Positions 33,501 to 41,816 of a stretch of DNA of 64,000 nt are shown here, one piece after another. The stretch lies in the NCBI GenBank assembly GCA_021825925.1, contig JAKAFP010000002.1:310001-374000 (forward strand), written 5' to 3'. The notes below the pieces were generated by a model that made no database searches, had not been told where the DNA came from, and worked only from the letters and a program-made list of their open reading frames with translations. A program made the translations under genes and the position numbers. The stretch is from Chloroflexota bacterium. Lineage in GTDB: Bacteria > Chloroflexota > Anaerolineae > Anaerolineales > Anaerolineaceae. Each line of letters starts with the position of its first letter. Positions within the stretch are counted from its first letter, which is position 1.

Positions 33501-34058
33501 TTAAACTAACACGACCAATAATACGACCAGCAAAATGGTCAACGCCAGCATCGTGATCCATACCCAACCGGCCGGGTCGGAAGCCCCGTTACCAATGCCC
33601 TTTGGCGTGATCTTCAACAATGGGATATCACCGATCTTGCCAAGCAATTCTTCGTCGCTGATCTTCCACGGATTGTAGCCCTCAAAGAACCCGGCAAAAC
33701 CCGCATTCTTTAGAACCTGACGGATGACGATCCTCCGCGTTTCAGGGTCATTTTCTTCTTCCACCTGACCGAAAAGCGCGCCTCCGGGCATGATCAACTC
33801 GATCCCCGGGTTGGCGATCAGGTTTTTGTACCAGTCGGAGGTTTTTCTCCCTCCTGAAATGCAATATACGCTTCCCTTATGGATGGCATAATTAACCGGC
33901 GCATAGCGCAGCTTGCCGCTTTTGCGTCCGATCACCTTGAGCACCATGATGTACCCGCTGAAGGGGTTGGCGAATATCCCCCCCAGCCCCAAACGAAAGA
34001 TCGGCACCATGAAAAATTTGTTGAGAAACCAGAATATTTTCCGCATCACCGGTGGCAT
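33501..34058 (-). CDS. Nitroreductase/deazaflavin-dependent oxidoreductase family protein
   Basis: 185 residues from the ATG at 34058 with GGAGGGA upstream. The core resembles the DDN/Rv3547 family: MVLKVIGRKSGKLRYAPVNYAIHKGSVYCISGGRKTSDWYKNLIANPGIELIMPGG, then EENDPETRRIVIRQVLKNAGF. This split-barrel fold binds coenzyme F420 or FMN in its studied members. The last 25 residues form a hydrophobic helix (GWVWITMLALTILLVVLLVVLV), so this member is probably membrane-anchored, unlike soluble DDN. The cofactor cannot be decided; F420 use has not been shown by anything else in the window. Confidence 0.82.
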   Translation of the reverse strand: MPPVMRKIFWFLNKFFMVPIFRLGLGGIFANPFSGYIMVLKVIGRKSGKLRYAPVNYAIHKGSVYCISGGRKTSDWYKNLIANPGIELIMPGGALFGQVEEENDPETRRIVIRQVLKNAGFAGFFEGYNPWKISDEELLGKIGDIPLLKITPKGIGNGASDPAGWVWITMLALTILLVVLLVVLV

Positions 34059-34115
34059 GTTATTCCCTCCAATAAAATTAATCAGATAAATAATCATACC
34101 AATAAATCAACAACG

Positions 34116-34143
34116 CACCGATCTCTATTTCAAGAAATCGGTG
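34116..34143 (-). terminator. Hairpin after the 143-residue membrane-protein gene
   Basis: CACCGAT (34116-34122) pairs with ATCGGTG (34137-34143), with two more inner pairs. It lies 54 bases beyond the stop at 34197 on the minus strand. No good T-run follows, so function is uncertain. Confidence 0.45.
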
Positions 34144-34196
34144 TGTTGCCTTCATTTGGGTCTACACGGATCAAAGTAGTTTATTTTTCAGGGAAC

Positions 34197-34628
34197 CTAA
34201 ACCGTGATTCCTTTTACCGCTTTAGTCTGAAATACCGCCGATGCATAACTGACCAGTGCACCCAGGAATCCAAATGCCATCAACAGGGAACTTAATTCCG
34301 AGTCTGCTGAAACAAAACTGGCACCGAAGAAAGCTGCCCCAGCCGTGAAAATCAATCCCAAAGCGGATGCCGCAATCCAGGAAACACGATGATTAAGAAT
34401 TGCCAGTACCAGCGAAGCCACCGAAACCAGCACCAACAGCGTCCCCAACACGGCATGGCTCGCGATCACCCCTGAATGGGTAAACACCCAGCCCCAGGCA
34501 TTGCCTTCAGCCGGGATTTCAATATATAAATTTGCGATCATCCCAAGAATAAAGAGGGCAAGCAGCGTATGGATTGCACCCTTGGTGACACTTAAATAGA
34601 TCTTGCTTAACTTTTGTGATTTTTCCAT
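34197..34628 (-). CDS. Four-helix membrane protein of unknown function
   Basis: 143 residues with a start at 34628 (GAGGAAAAAATG context). Four predicted membrane helices (about residues 18-34, 53-78, 82-103 and 113-135). The loop after the first helix, NLYIEIPAEGNAWGWVFTHSGVIASH, has conserved-looking Gly/Trp/His, and AILNHRVSWIAASALGLIFTAGAAFFGASFV follows. It looks like small DUF-type membrane proteins that precede or follow nitroreductase-like genes, but no family can be named. The neighbours are on the same strand, 138 and 209 bases away. Confidence 0.7.
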   Translation of the reverse strand: MEKSQKLSKIYLSVTKGAIHTLLALFILGMIANLYIEIPAEGNAWGWVFTHSGVIASHAVLGTLLVLVSVASLVLAILNHRVSWIAASALGLIFTAGAAFFGASFVSADSELSSLLMAFGFLGALVSYASAVFQTKAVKGITV

Positions 34629-34768
34629 TTTTTCCTCTTCGTCATATCAATTCAATGTAAAAAGTATAGCGCGATAATCGGATAATTTCTATCAGAATTT
34701 CGTCAATATTATTTTCGAGTTCTGTTTTGAATGAATAAAGGATCCAAATTCTGTAATTAGTTAATAAA

Positions 34769-34800
34769 GGATCCGATTTCTGGTTTAAGAAATCGGATCC
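34769..34800. repeat. 13-bp inverted repeat between the CruF-like and membrane-protein genes
   Basis: GGATCCGATTTCT (34769-34781) and AGAAATCGGATCC (34788-34800) with a 6-base loop, downstream of the CruF-like gene on the minus strand. A partial direct repeat AATAAAGGATCC precedes it. No T-run, so terminator role unproven. The adjacent hairpin at 34116 shares the AAGAAATCGG sequence. Confidence 0.7.
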
Positions 34801-34837
34801 ATCCCCTAATCACTGCTGACACATAATATAATTAATT

Positions 34838-35653
34838 CTAGTTCCCTTTTTCTCCCTTTGCAGTCTTGATCAATCCCATCGCCATCCAGGGCAGCATGGC
34901 GAACAGACCGGCCAGGGCAGGTCCATGCAAACCGACGATCAGACACGTCGCAAACGAGGTAGTTCCGGTCATCACATACATCCACACCGCCCAGCGATCA
35001 GGGATCAATGGGGTTTTTACCGGCATTTTGCGTGTGATCATTTGAAACAACCCCACGGCCACAAAGGTGGTCAGCCACCAACCCCAGAAGTTCTGCAGAG
35101 GAACGCCAAAATAGGCTCCCTTGACTTCCCATACCCAGTTGCCACCCAGCACCATCATGGGATCCATCACCACGTCCCAGGCGGTCATGATCACCCCACT
35201 CAAGGCCGCGATCGTAAATCCGCGTTGGAACAAGCCCCAGCGCGTTGGTGTCAACGCTTTGGCGATCACCATCGAAGGATACATCATGAAGGTCCAGGCA
35301 ACAGGGATCAAGAAAGGCACCAAGCCAAGGAACTTAGGTCCAAGCTGGTCAGTATAATGATATGGACCGTAGACCAACCCGGTGGCCACTCCCAGGCTTT
35401 CAAAGAACAAGCCTGCTGCCACCACCAGCACCACAAAGAACAATGTCTTGATCCAACCTTCGATCTGGCTGGAATGAAGGATCGAGAATATAAAAGAAGA
35501 AAAGGTGAGGATCGGCGTCAGCGGAATCGCCCACGGAATCTTAAACCCCAATACGCACAGTGCAAAAATGGAACCCAGAAGGGTGAAGATGAGGGTTGCA
35601 AGCGTGATTCTTTTCAGAGCCATGGCTCTCTCCAATTGAGTATCAAGTGTCAT
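34838..35653 (-). CDS. CruF-like carotenoid biosynthesis family membrane protein (DUF422)
   Basis: 271 residues from 35653, with an ATGA overlap with the upstream stop that favours coupled translation; the in-frame ATG at 35623 has a good GGAGAGAG site and may be used instead. About seven hydrophobic segments. The pattern GLVYGPYHYTDQLGPKFLGLVPFLIPVAWTFMMYPSMVIA, then AWDVVMDPMMVLGGNWVWEVKGAYFGVPLQNFWGWWLTTF is the DUF422/CruF signature. CruF hydrates the psi-end of carotenoids (1',2'-hydratase) in several bacteria. No other carotenoid gene lies beside it, so a different isoprenoid is possible. Confidence 0.85.
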   Translation of the reverse strand: MTLDTQLERAMALKRITLATLIFTLLGSIFALCVLGFKIPWAIPLTPILTFSSFIFSILHSSQIEGWIKTLFFVVLVVAAGLFFESLGVATGLVYGPYHYTDQLGPKFLGLVPFLIPVAWTFMMYPSMVIAKALTPTRWGLFQRGFTIAALSGVIMTAWDVVMDPMMVLGGNWVWEVKGAYFGVPLQNFWGWWLTTFVAVGLFQMITRKMPVKTPLIPDRWAVWMYVMTGTTSFATCLIVGLHGPALAGLFAMLPWMAMGLIKTAKGEKGN

Positions 35654-36555
35654 TTGATTTTGACCAGTACGGAATTCAGGGTCACAACCGATCCATCAGC
35701 CATGCTCAATTCAGCCAATTCCAACCTCACCCACGTGCCGATGGGGGTGACCGGCAGCGTGACCTCATTGTCAAACACTGAAGGCCCCCCCACATCCGCG
35801 GATTGCACCATGAACCCCTGCGTCAACAACTCGCTGCCAGCCATATCCACGATCCTGAAGCGCAGATTGTTTTCAAAAGGAGCGATCGGCATGCTGCCCT
35901 TAAGTTGAACGCTGCCAGAGACTTCACTGCCATTCAGCGGAGCCTCAATGACGATGGACCGTTCAGATCCACCCTCGAGAGTGGAAGATTGACTCATCAA
36001 GGTTAAATTATTTTCTAGTAATCTGTAAGTTTTATGCACTTTGACTGTTGGCGAAACCATGGCGTCGTTGAGGCCATGGATGGTGGCATCCAAAATGATC
36101 GTGCCTTCATTAATTTCAAGCGACTGGATAATCGGCCGGTCATCAATCAAAACACTGCCAACCTGTTTGAACTCCCCGCCCTGGCTGGCGATCACCACCA
36201 GAGAAACAAACTCACCGGTTCCCCCGCCGTTTTCCGCCAGTAATATAGCAGCATCATTGACCTGGTCTCCATTTAAATCACCCAAGGCAAATTGAGCGAG
36301 CATTGTAACGGATTGTGACGCACCCTTAAAAATCCCGTCAACCAGTTTCACGCTTACCCCAAGTTCGGGCGCCAAATACTCCATATTCCTTAAAAGCTGT
36401 TCGGTCAATCCGGCGTCCACTGTTGGAGCAGCCGGTTCTACGGTCTCAAGAGTGGCAGTTGAGGTGGCTACCAATTCAGTTTTTTGGGCAAATGGCACAC
36501 AGGCTGCAACCATTAAGAGTAAAAAAATAAGGGTAAAACGCGCTGCGGTTTTCAT
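35650..36555 (-). CDS. Lipoprotein with a C-terminal Gmad2 (Ig-like) domain
   Basis: 301 residues from the ATG at 36555; a TTG six codons earlier overlaps the only GGAG site. The signal ends in a lipobox LLLMVAAC (Cys19). A Thr/Ala linker follows, then a domain of about 120 residues containing ALGDLNGDQVNDAAILLAENGGGTGEFVSLVVI, an FG-GAP-like calcium-loop style stretch (DLNGDQVND). The last 100 residues, IVIEAPLNGSEVSGSVQLKGSMPIAPFENNLRFRIVD through PSVFDNEVTLPV, are the Gmad2 domain, found in sporulation- and surface-linked lipoproteins. Located on the outer face of the membrane. Its stop overlaps the start of the CruF-like gene. It is divergent from the dcw operon. Confidence 0.85.
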   Translation of the reverse strand: MKTAARFTLIFLLLMVAACVPFAQKTELVATSTATLETVEPAAPTVDAGLTEQLLRNMEYLAPELGVSVKLVDGIFKGASQSVTMLAQFALGDLNGDQVNDAAILLAENGGGTGEFVSLVVIASQGGEFKQVGSVLIDDRPIIQSLEINEGTIILDATIHGLNDAMVSPTVKVHKTYRLLENNLTLMSQSSTLEGGSERSIVIEAPLNGSEVSGSVQLKGSMPIAPFENNLRFRIVDMAGSELLTQGFMVQSADVGGPSVFDNEVTLPVTPIGTWVRLELAELSMADGSVVTLNSVLVKIK

Positions 36556-36605
36556 CGTTATTATTATCTCCAATCTTAATATTTACTAAAAACTGTCTAA
36601 AACAC

Positions 36606-36634
36606 TTGAATATCAGCTAATAAAAGCGTATAAT
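36606..36634 (+). promoter_or_regulatory. dcw operon promoter
   Basis: TTGAAT (36606-36611), exactly 17 bp, then a perfect TATAAT (36629-36634). The start of transcription is expected near 36641, immediately before or within the MraZ boxes. Confidence 0.8.
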
Positions 36635-36643
36635 GTGTCAATA

Positions 36644-36670
36644 AGTGGTAAAAAGTGGTAAAAAGTGGAA
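36644..36670 (+). promoter_or_regulatory. MraZ-binding operator: three direct repeats at 10-bp spacing
   Basis: The heptamer AGTGGTA appears at 36644 and 36654 and as AGTGGAA at 36664, exactly one helical turn apart, 10 bases after the -10 box. MraZ proteins bind tandem GTGG-containing repeats of this period ahead of mraZ. The position over the transcript start predicts autorepression. Confidence 0.85.
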
Positions 36671-36690
36671 CGCCGGAGCCTTTTCCGGCG
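36671..36690 (+). repeat. Leader hairpin directly after the MraZ boxes
   Basis: CGCCGGA (36671-36677) pairs with TCCGGCG (36684-36690). It lies 28 bases before the mraZ start and could stabilise the leader. No T-run. Confidence 0.65.
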
Positions 36691-36718
36691 TTCGGCATAT
36701 CTAGGGAAAGTAGAACTT

Positions 36719-37153
36719 ATGTTCATCGGATCATTCGAGCACAACATTGATGAAAAATCCCGAATCACTCTTCCGGTCAAATTCCGCGAGCAGTTGAGCG
36801 ATGGCGCATACATCATTGGCGGGTTTGACCGCAATTTGATCATTCTACCTTCCGCAAAATTCGAAGCTTTGGCAAAAAAGATCAATGCGCTCAGCATTGG
36901 AGATCCAGAAGCTCGTGATCTGCAGCTCAGAATTTTTGAACACGCAGGTGAAGTCGAGTTTGACAAAGCGGGTCGTTTCATTCTTCCGCAATCCTTACGA
37001 AAAGTCGCCCATCTCGAAAATGAAGTAACCGTCGTTGGTACTGGCGAAAAAATCGAAATCTGGTCCCCAGTCCTGCTGGCTGAAAAAAATGCTCGTTTTG
37101 ATGAGCCGAATTCAGCCGCCGCACTGGCAAGTAAGTACGATCTGTCATTCTAA
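36719..37153 (+). CDS. mraZ: Transcriptional regulator MraZ
   Basis: 144 residues from the ATG at 36719 with AGGGAAAG upstream; an earlier in-frame start at 36665 would remove the operator from the leader. It has the usual two SpoVT/AbrB-like DNA-binding halves: FIGSFEHNIDEKSRITLPVKFREQL and the second VEFDKAGRFILPQSLRK. MraZ represses the dcw operon by binding the tandem boxes upstream. First gene of the cluster. Its stop TAA shares one base with the next start (TAATG). Confidence 0.93.
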   Translation: MFIGSFEHNIDEKSRITLPVKFREQLSDGAYIIGGFDRNLIILPSAKFEALAKKINALSIGDPEARDLQLRIFEHAGEVEFDKAGRFILPQSLRKVAHLENEVTVVGTGEKIEIWSPVLLAEKNARFDEPNSAAALASKYDLSF

Positions 37154-38094
37154 TGGACACTACTATAGACAGCGGCACAAATGCACCGCATGTCTCTGTT
37201 CTTTACCAACAGATTATAACTGCTTTACGCCCTGAAAGTTCCGGCCGGTATGTGGATGGGACTGTCGGTGCGGGCGGACATGCCTGGGGTATCCTCACCC
37301 AATCCTCACCTGATGGACAACTTTTGGGTCTGGATGTGGATCCACTGGCGCTTGAAATAGCCCAAAACCGACTTTCAGAATTCAAAGGTCGGGTTCGCCT
37401 GGCTCACTCCTCCTACACATCTCTCTCCTCCGAATTGAAGCTTTCGGGCTGGGATCATGTGAACGGCATCGTCGTGGATTTGGGTGTATCTTCGATGCAA
37501 ATTGACTCGGCAGAGCGTGGATTCTCCTTCCTTAAAGACGGGCCTTTGGATATGCGTTTTGACCCTTCCCGGTCGGTAAGTGCCGCGGAACTGCTGAACA
37601 ACAGCAGCGAAGCCGAGATTGCAGACATTCTCTGGCGTTATGGCGAAGAACAACATTCACGCCGCATCGCCAAGGCCATCGTCAATGCCAGACCGCTGAG
37701 TACCACGCTTGAACTGGCTGATCTGATCGCAAAAACCATCGGCCGAAAAGGCAAGATCCACCCCGCCACATTATCATTCCAGGGCTTGCGCATCGCAGTC
37801 AACCAGGAACTTTCATCCTTGTCCGGTTTTTTGCCTCAAGCCATTCAGGCACTGGCACCCGGCGGAAGATTGGCGGTTATCTCCTTCCATTCATTGGAAG
37901 ACCGCATTGTAAAGCAGTTTTTCCGGCTCGAAAGCAGGGATTGCATCTGCCCGCCAGAACAGCCGGTTTGTACCTGTAACCACAAAGCTTCGATCATCGA
38001 ACTTACCCGACGGCCGATTGAAGCTGAGGAGGAAGAAATCAAAAACAATCCTCGATCACGTTCCGCAAAATTACGGGTAGCAGAGAAGATTTAG
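37153..38094 (+). CDS. rsmH: 16S rRNA C1402 N4-methyltransferase RsmH
   Basis: 313 residues, ATG overlapping the mraZ stop by one base. It has the SAM-binding motif VDGTVGAGGHAWGIL, VVDLGVSSMQIDSAERGFSFLKDGPLDMRFDP in the middle and the conserved AVNQELSSLSGFLPQAIQALAPGGRLAVISFHSLEDRIVKQFF. The C-terminus ends LRVAEKI. It methylates N4 of cytidine 1402 in 16S rRNA, usually mraZ's neighbour (old name mraW). Full length. Confidence 0.97.
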   Translation: MDTTIDSGTNAPHVSVLYQQIITALRPESSGRYVDGTVGAGGHAWGILTQSSPDGQLLGLDVDPLALEIAQNRLSEFKGRVRLAHSSYTSLSSELKLSGWDHVNGIVVDLGVSSMQIDSAERGFSFLKDGPLDMRFDPSRSVSAAELLNNSSEAEIADILWRYGEEQHSRRIAKAIVNARPLSTTLELADLIAKTIGRKGKIHPATLSFQGLRIAVNQELSSLSGFLPQAIQALAPGGRLAVISFHSLEDRIVKQFFRLESRDCICPPEQPVCTCNHKASIIELTRRPIEAEEEEIKNNPRSRSAKLRVAEKI

Positions 38095-38104
38095 AGTATT
38101 TAGA

Positions 38105-38626
38105 ATGACCACACCGACCGTACGTTCAACCAACAACCGAAGGCAGCGCCGCTCAGTGAACATCAAATGGGCGCAGGCATTCAAACAAGCCCCCTGGCGC
38201 GGCCAGGTTCAATCTGCGGGCTTGTTTTTGCTCGGATTGGTTGTGGTCATCGTCGTCGCCAGCATTTACCTCAGCATCAGCGGAAGAGCCGCCTCAGCTG
38301 GTTTGGGCGCCTACCGCATGAATGTCGAACGCCAGACCCTCGAACGTCAAATCGCTGACCGCAAAGCCAAAATTGCTGTTCTGACCTCGGTCACTGTCAT
38401 GGAACAGCGCGCCAAGGATATGGGTTTTGAACGTGTCAAATCCACTGACCCTCTCTACGTCATGGTTCCAGGGTATCCCGGCAGACAATCTGTGGTCCTG
38501 GCTGCGCCTCCCGGAATTGATGAATCCAACCGCTCCCTGGTGCTGCCCATTTACCGGCAGTCCATCTGGGATTGGCTTTTCCAGGGCATTAACCGTCTCA
38601 GTGAAAGTGTTGGAGGCGGCGCATGA
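38105..38626 (+). CDS. FtsL-like division protein
   Basis: 173 residues. A basic N-terminus (RSTNNRRQRRSVNIKWAQAF), one membrane helix at about 38-60 (LFLLGLVVVIVVASIYLSI), then a short coiled coil (NVERQTLERQIADRKAKIAVLTS). This is the order of FtsL/FtsB, bitopic proteins that link FtsQ to FtsI/FtsW at the septum. It has an extra C-terminal segment of about 55 residues after the coil that enteric FtsL lacks. Sequence similarity across FtsL proteins is low, so the call rests on topology and position between rsmH and ftsI. Its stop TGA overlaps the ftsI start (ATGATG). Confidence 0.7.
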   Translation: MTTPTVRSTNNRRQRRSVNIKWAQAFKQAPWRGQVQSAGLFLLGLVVVIVVASIYLSISGRAASAGLGAYRMNVERQTLERQIADRKAKIAVLTSVTVMEQRAKDMGFERVKSTDPLYVMVPGYPGRQSVVLAAPPGIDESNRSLVLPIYRQSIWDWLFQGINRLSESVGGGA

Positions 38627-40407
38627 TGTCTTTCTTCCTCAAACTAAACCGTATCAAGGTTCTGGGCCTGCTTCTCTCCCTCTTTATCGTGGTCATCGGA
38701 ATTCAAATGGTACGCATTCAGGTCAGCACCCACGCCAAGACACTCGATTCTTGGGCCAGCGCTTATGGCACCGAAGTGCGCACCATCCAATCCGAACGCG
38801 GATACATCTACGATCGTTGGGGCCACCTTTTGGCCGGCAACAAAGAGGTCTACGAATTGGGTGTGGAGCTTCAATACGTCAGAAACCCGGTGGCCATTGC
38901 CACCGCCATGGCCAGTATCTTTGGCTCTGATTACAACACAGTCCTCGCCAGCGTCAGTACCCCTTATGACTCCACCGGCAGTGTCTATGTCACCTTGCAA
39001 GATTTCATCCCGGTGGATCAAATTGACAAGCTGGACGCCTTGAAACAGCAATACGAAGAGGCCAATCCCTACGGCGAGAATCCTGAACTGCCTTCTCTGC
39101 GCGGCCTGGTTTGGACCCCTCACCTGCAGCGCATTTATCCAGAAGGCACCCTGGCTTCAAATGTTCTCGGTTTCTACACCTATTACGACCGCGACAAAGG
39201 CAAGGGGTACTTTGGCGTTGAGGAAAAATACGATAATCTTCTCGCCGGGATCAAACAAAAAGTGGTCATTCCGCTGGACCCTTACGAGATGCAGGAAATA
39301 CCCACTGCTCCGGCAGGCGCCAGTCTAGTCCTCACCATTGATCGTGAAATCCAACGTACGGTCGAAAAGATCTTGGATAAGGCGGTCAAACACAACGGTG
39401 CCAAGAACGGCACCATCATCGTTGAAAATCCCAAAACAGGCGAGATCATCGCTATGGCCAGTACTCCCCGGCTCGACCCCAACACCTACTGGGATTACGA
39501 GAAACTCTTCCCGGCAGGCACCTCTTACAACATGGCAGTCAGCCAGGTTTACGAACCTGGTTCTGTCTTTAAAGTCCTCACCATGGCCAGCGCCTTGGAT
39601 GCCGGCGCTGTCAAGTGGGATACACCCTTCACCGATACCGGCGTCATCGAAGTCGGCGGCTGGCCCATTTACAACTGGGACCGCGGTGCTTGGGGAAACC
39701 AAAACATGATCGGCTGCATGCAGCACTCATTGAATGTCTGTCTTTCATGGGTCGCCCTGCAGCTTGGACCTGAAAAGTTTTACCAATACATGGAGAAATT
39801 CGGCATCGGTCACCGTACCAATATTGACATGGCCAACGAAGAAGTTTATCCCTTGAGCGAACCGGGTGACCCCATGTGGTACACCGTCAACCTGGCCACC
39901 AACTCGTTTGGTCAAGGCGTTGCCGTGACCCCCATGCAAATGATCATGGCCGCCTCAGCCATCGCCAATGACGGAAAAATGATGGCGCCGCATATTTTGC
40001 AGTCCTACATTCAGAACGGACAGCAGTACAACACCAATCCACAGGTTGTCGGTACCCCCATTTCCAAAGAAACCTCCGACATTCTGACCGAAATGCTTGC
40101 CATCTCTCTCGAGCAGGAAGCCTCGGATGCCCTGGTTGAAGGATACCGCGTGGCTGGCAAGACTGGTACTGCAGAGATCGCCGTCAATGGTCAATATTCC
40201 AGCGGACGCACCAACGCCTCCTTCGTGGGTTGGGGTCCCGTGGATGATCCGCAATTCATCGTTTACGTCTGGCTCGAACAACCAAAAAGCTCCATCTGGG
40301 GTTCCGTGGTTGCCGCGCCGGTTTTTCGTGATGTCGTCAAACAGTTGGTGGTCTTGATGAATATTCCTCCAGACGATCTTCGCAAAAGTCTGGCTGCAGG
40401 GCAATAA
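38623..40407 (+). CDS. ftsI: Division penicillin-binding protein (FtsI/PBP2-like transpeptidase)
   Basis: 594 residues. Membrane helix at 12-30, then the PBP dimerisation domain (SERGYIYDRWGHLLAGN), then transpeptidase. The active-site triads are visible: SVFK near 313-316 (catalytic serine in PGSVFKV), SLN near 370 and KTG in GKTGTAEI near 512. It cross-links septal peptidoglycan together with FtsW (glycosyltransferase) and is anchored on the outer face. The start ATG overlaps the FtsL-like stop. Confidence 0.93.
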   Translation: MMSFFLKLNRIKVLGLLLSLFIVVIGIQMVRIQVSTHAKTLDSWASAYGTEVRTIQSERGYIYDRWGHLLAGNKEVYELGVELQYVRNPVAIATAMASIFGSDYNTVLASVSTPYDSTGSVYVTLQDFIPVDQIDKLDALKQQYEEANPYGENPELPSLRGLVWTPHLQRIYPEGTLASNVLGFYTYYDRDKGKGYFGVEEKYDNLLAGIKQKVVIPLDPYEMQEIPTAPAGASLVLTIDREIQRTVEKILDKAVKHNGAKNGTIIVENPKTGEIIAMASTPRLDPNTYWDYEKLFPAGTSYNMAVSQVYEPGSVFKVLTMASALDAGAVKWDTPFTDTGVIEVGGWPIYNWDRGAWGNQNMIGCMQHSLNVCLSWVALQLGPEKFYQYMEKFGIGHRTNIDMANEEVYPLSEPGDPMWYTVNLATNSFGQGVAVTPMQMIMAASAIANDGKMMAPHILQSYIQNGQQYNTNPQVVGTPISKETSDILTEMLAISLEQEASDALVEGYRVAGKTGTAEIAVNGQYSSGRTNASFVGWGPVDDPQFIVYVWLEQPKSSIWGSVVAAPVFRDVVKQLVVLMNIPPDDLRKSLAAGQ

Positions 40408-40415
40408 GAGGACAA

Positions 40416-41816
40416 ATGTTGACGCTGGCTGATCTGATCCAATCAGAACAAGGGCTCCGTCCCGACCGCGCTTCGCTGGGTATCAGCGAGGCCGTGGTGG
40501 ATTCACGCCAGGCCATCCAGGCATCCATGTTTGTCGCCATTGAGGGCGGTCATGCATTTGTCAACGCTGCCTTTGAGCGCGGCGCCCACCTCGCCCTGGT
40601 TCAGGATAAAATCGCTGACGATATCCGTGTGCTTGACCTGACCGTTCCCTTCACCAATTCTACAGTCATCCCCGAAGCGCCATTTGCTGTGCGCGTGGCA
40701 AACACCACCGCCAGTCTTCAAAATCTGGCCGCTTTTTGGCGTCAAAAGTTCAACCTGAGAGTTTTGGGCATCACCGGCAGCGTCGGAAAATCCACAACCA
40801 AAGAACTTGTCGCTGAAGTCCTCTCTCAGCGCTACCGCACCCTCAAGAACATCGGCAACTACAACAACGAAGTAGGTCTGCCCCTCACCCTGCTGCGCCT
40901 GGGTTCCGGGTATGAATGCGCCGTGCTTGAGATGGGCTTTTTCGTTCCCGGCGAGATCAAACAATTGTGTGACATTGCTCTGCCCCAGGTGGGCATTCTC
41001 ACCAACATTGGCACCGTACATGCAGAACGCGCCGGCTCCCAGGCGGATATCGCCCGTGGAAAAAGTGAACTCGTCCAAGCCCTGCCCTCTGATGGTACAG
41101 CCATTTTGAACATGGATGATCCCTGGATCGTGCCCATGGCACAGCAAACCAAAGCCAGAGTATTCTTCTACGGTCTTGATCCCAAAGCCGATCTCTGGGC
41201 TGACGAGATTGTCAGCCAGGGTTTGAACGGCATCCATTTCAACCTGCATCATCACGGTCAAACCTACGCCATGCAGGCTCCCGTCATCGGACAGCACTCC
41301 ATCCACACTGTCTTGCGTACCGTCGCAGCCGGTCTGGTTGAAGATATGGAAATGCCCGAAATTATCTACGCCCTTCAACAAGCCAGCAGTCAGCTTCGGT
41401 TGGTCGCAGTTCATACTCGTCAGGGTGCCTTGCTCCTGGATGACACTTACAATGCCTCCCCCGAATCCACCATGGCAGCCTTGAATCTGCTCAACGATCT
41501 ACCCGGCAGAAAGATAGCCGTTTTGGGCGGCATGTATGAACTGGGTATGTACGAAAAAAGCGGACATGAAATGGTCGGCATCCGCACCGCTGAAGTTGCC
41601 GATCTCTTGGTCACCTTCGGTGAACATGCCCGCATGATCTCATCGGCTGCACGTCAGGCAGGCATGCCCTCGACCGCCATATCCAGCTTCGATCAGGTGG
41701 ATGAAGTTGTTGATGCCCTGCAATCAACCCTCAAACAGGGCGACGTCGTATTGGTAAAAGGTTCTCACGGCCTGCGCATGGATCGCATCGTTCAGGCTTT
41801 GGAGGTGGAAGCATGA
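40416..41816 (+). CDS. murF: UDP-MurNAc-tripeptide:D-Ala-D-Ala ligase MurF
   Basis: 466 residues, AGAGGACAA upstream of the ATG. Mur ligase features: N-terminal substrate-recognition part, ATP site GITGSVGKSTTKELVAEVL (about 119-138), the IGNYNNEVGLPLTLL loop and the C-terminal DDTYNASPESTMAAL characteristic of MurF. It adds D-Ala-D-Ala to UDP-MurNAc-tripeptide in the cytoplasm. Follows ftsI after 8 bases and precedes mraY with an ATGA overlap. murE, which normally lies between ftsI and murF, is not present in the cluster. Confidence 0.95.
   Translation: MLTLADLIQSEQGLRPDRASLGISEAVVDSRQAIQASMFVAIEGGHAFVNAAFERGAHLALVQDKIADDIRVLDLTVPFTNSTVIPEAPFAVRVANTTASLQNLAAFWRQKFNLRVLGITGSVGKSTTKELVAEVLSQRYRTLKNIGNYNNEVGLPLTLLRLGSGYECAVLEMGFFVPGEIKQLCDIALPQVGILTNIGTVHAERAGSQADIARGKSELVQALPSDGTAILNMDDPWIVPMAQQTKARVFFYGLDPKADLWADEIVSQGLNGIHFNLHHHGQTYAMQAPVIGQHSIHTVLRTVAAGLVEDMEMPEIIYALQQASSQLRLVAVHTRQGALLLDDTYNASPESTMAALNLLNDLPGRKIAVLGGMYELGMYEKSGHEMVGIRTAEVADLLVTFGEHARMISSAARQAGMPSTAISSFDQVDEVVDALQSTLKQGDVVLVKGSHGLRMDRIVQALEVEA

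Noticed and set aside
34925..35908. 327-codon plus-strand frame across the CruF-like and Gmad2 genes
   Set aside because: Antisense to two recognised minus-strand genes; His/Gln/Arg-rich translation with no domain.
40503..41414. 303-codon open frame on the minus strand opposite murF
   Set aside because: Fully inside murF, composition typical of an antisense shadow, no start signal.
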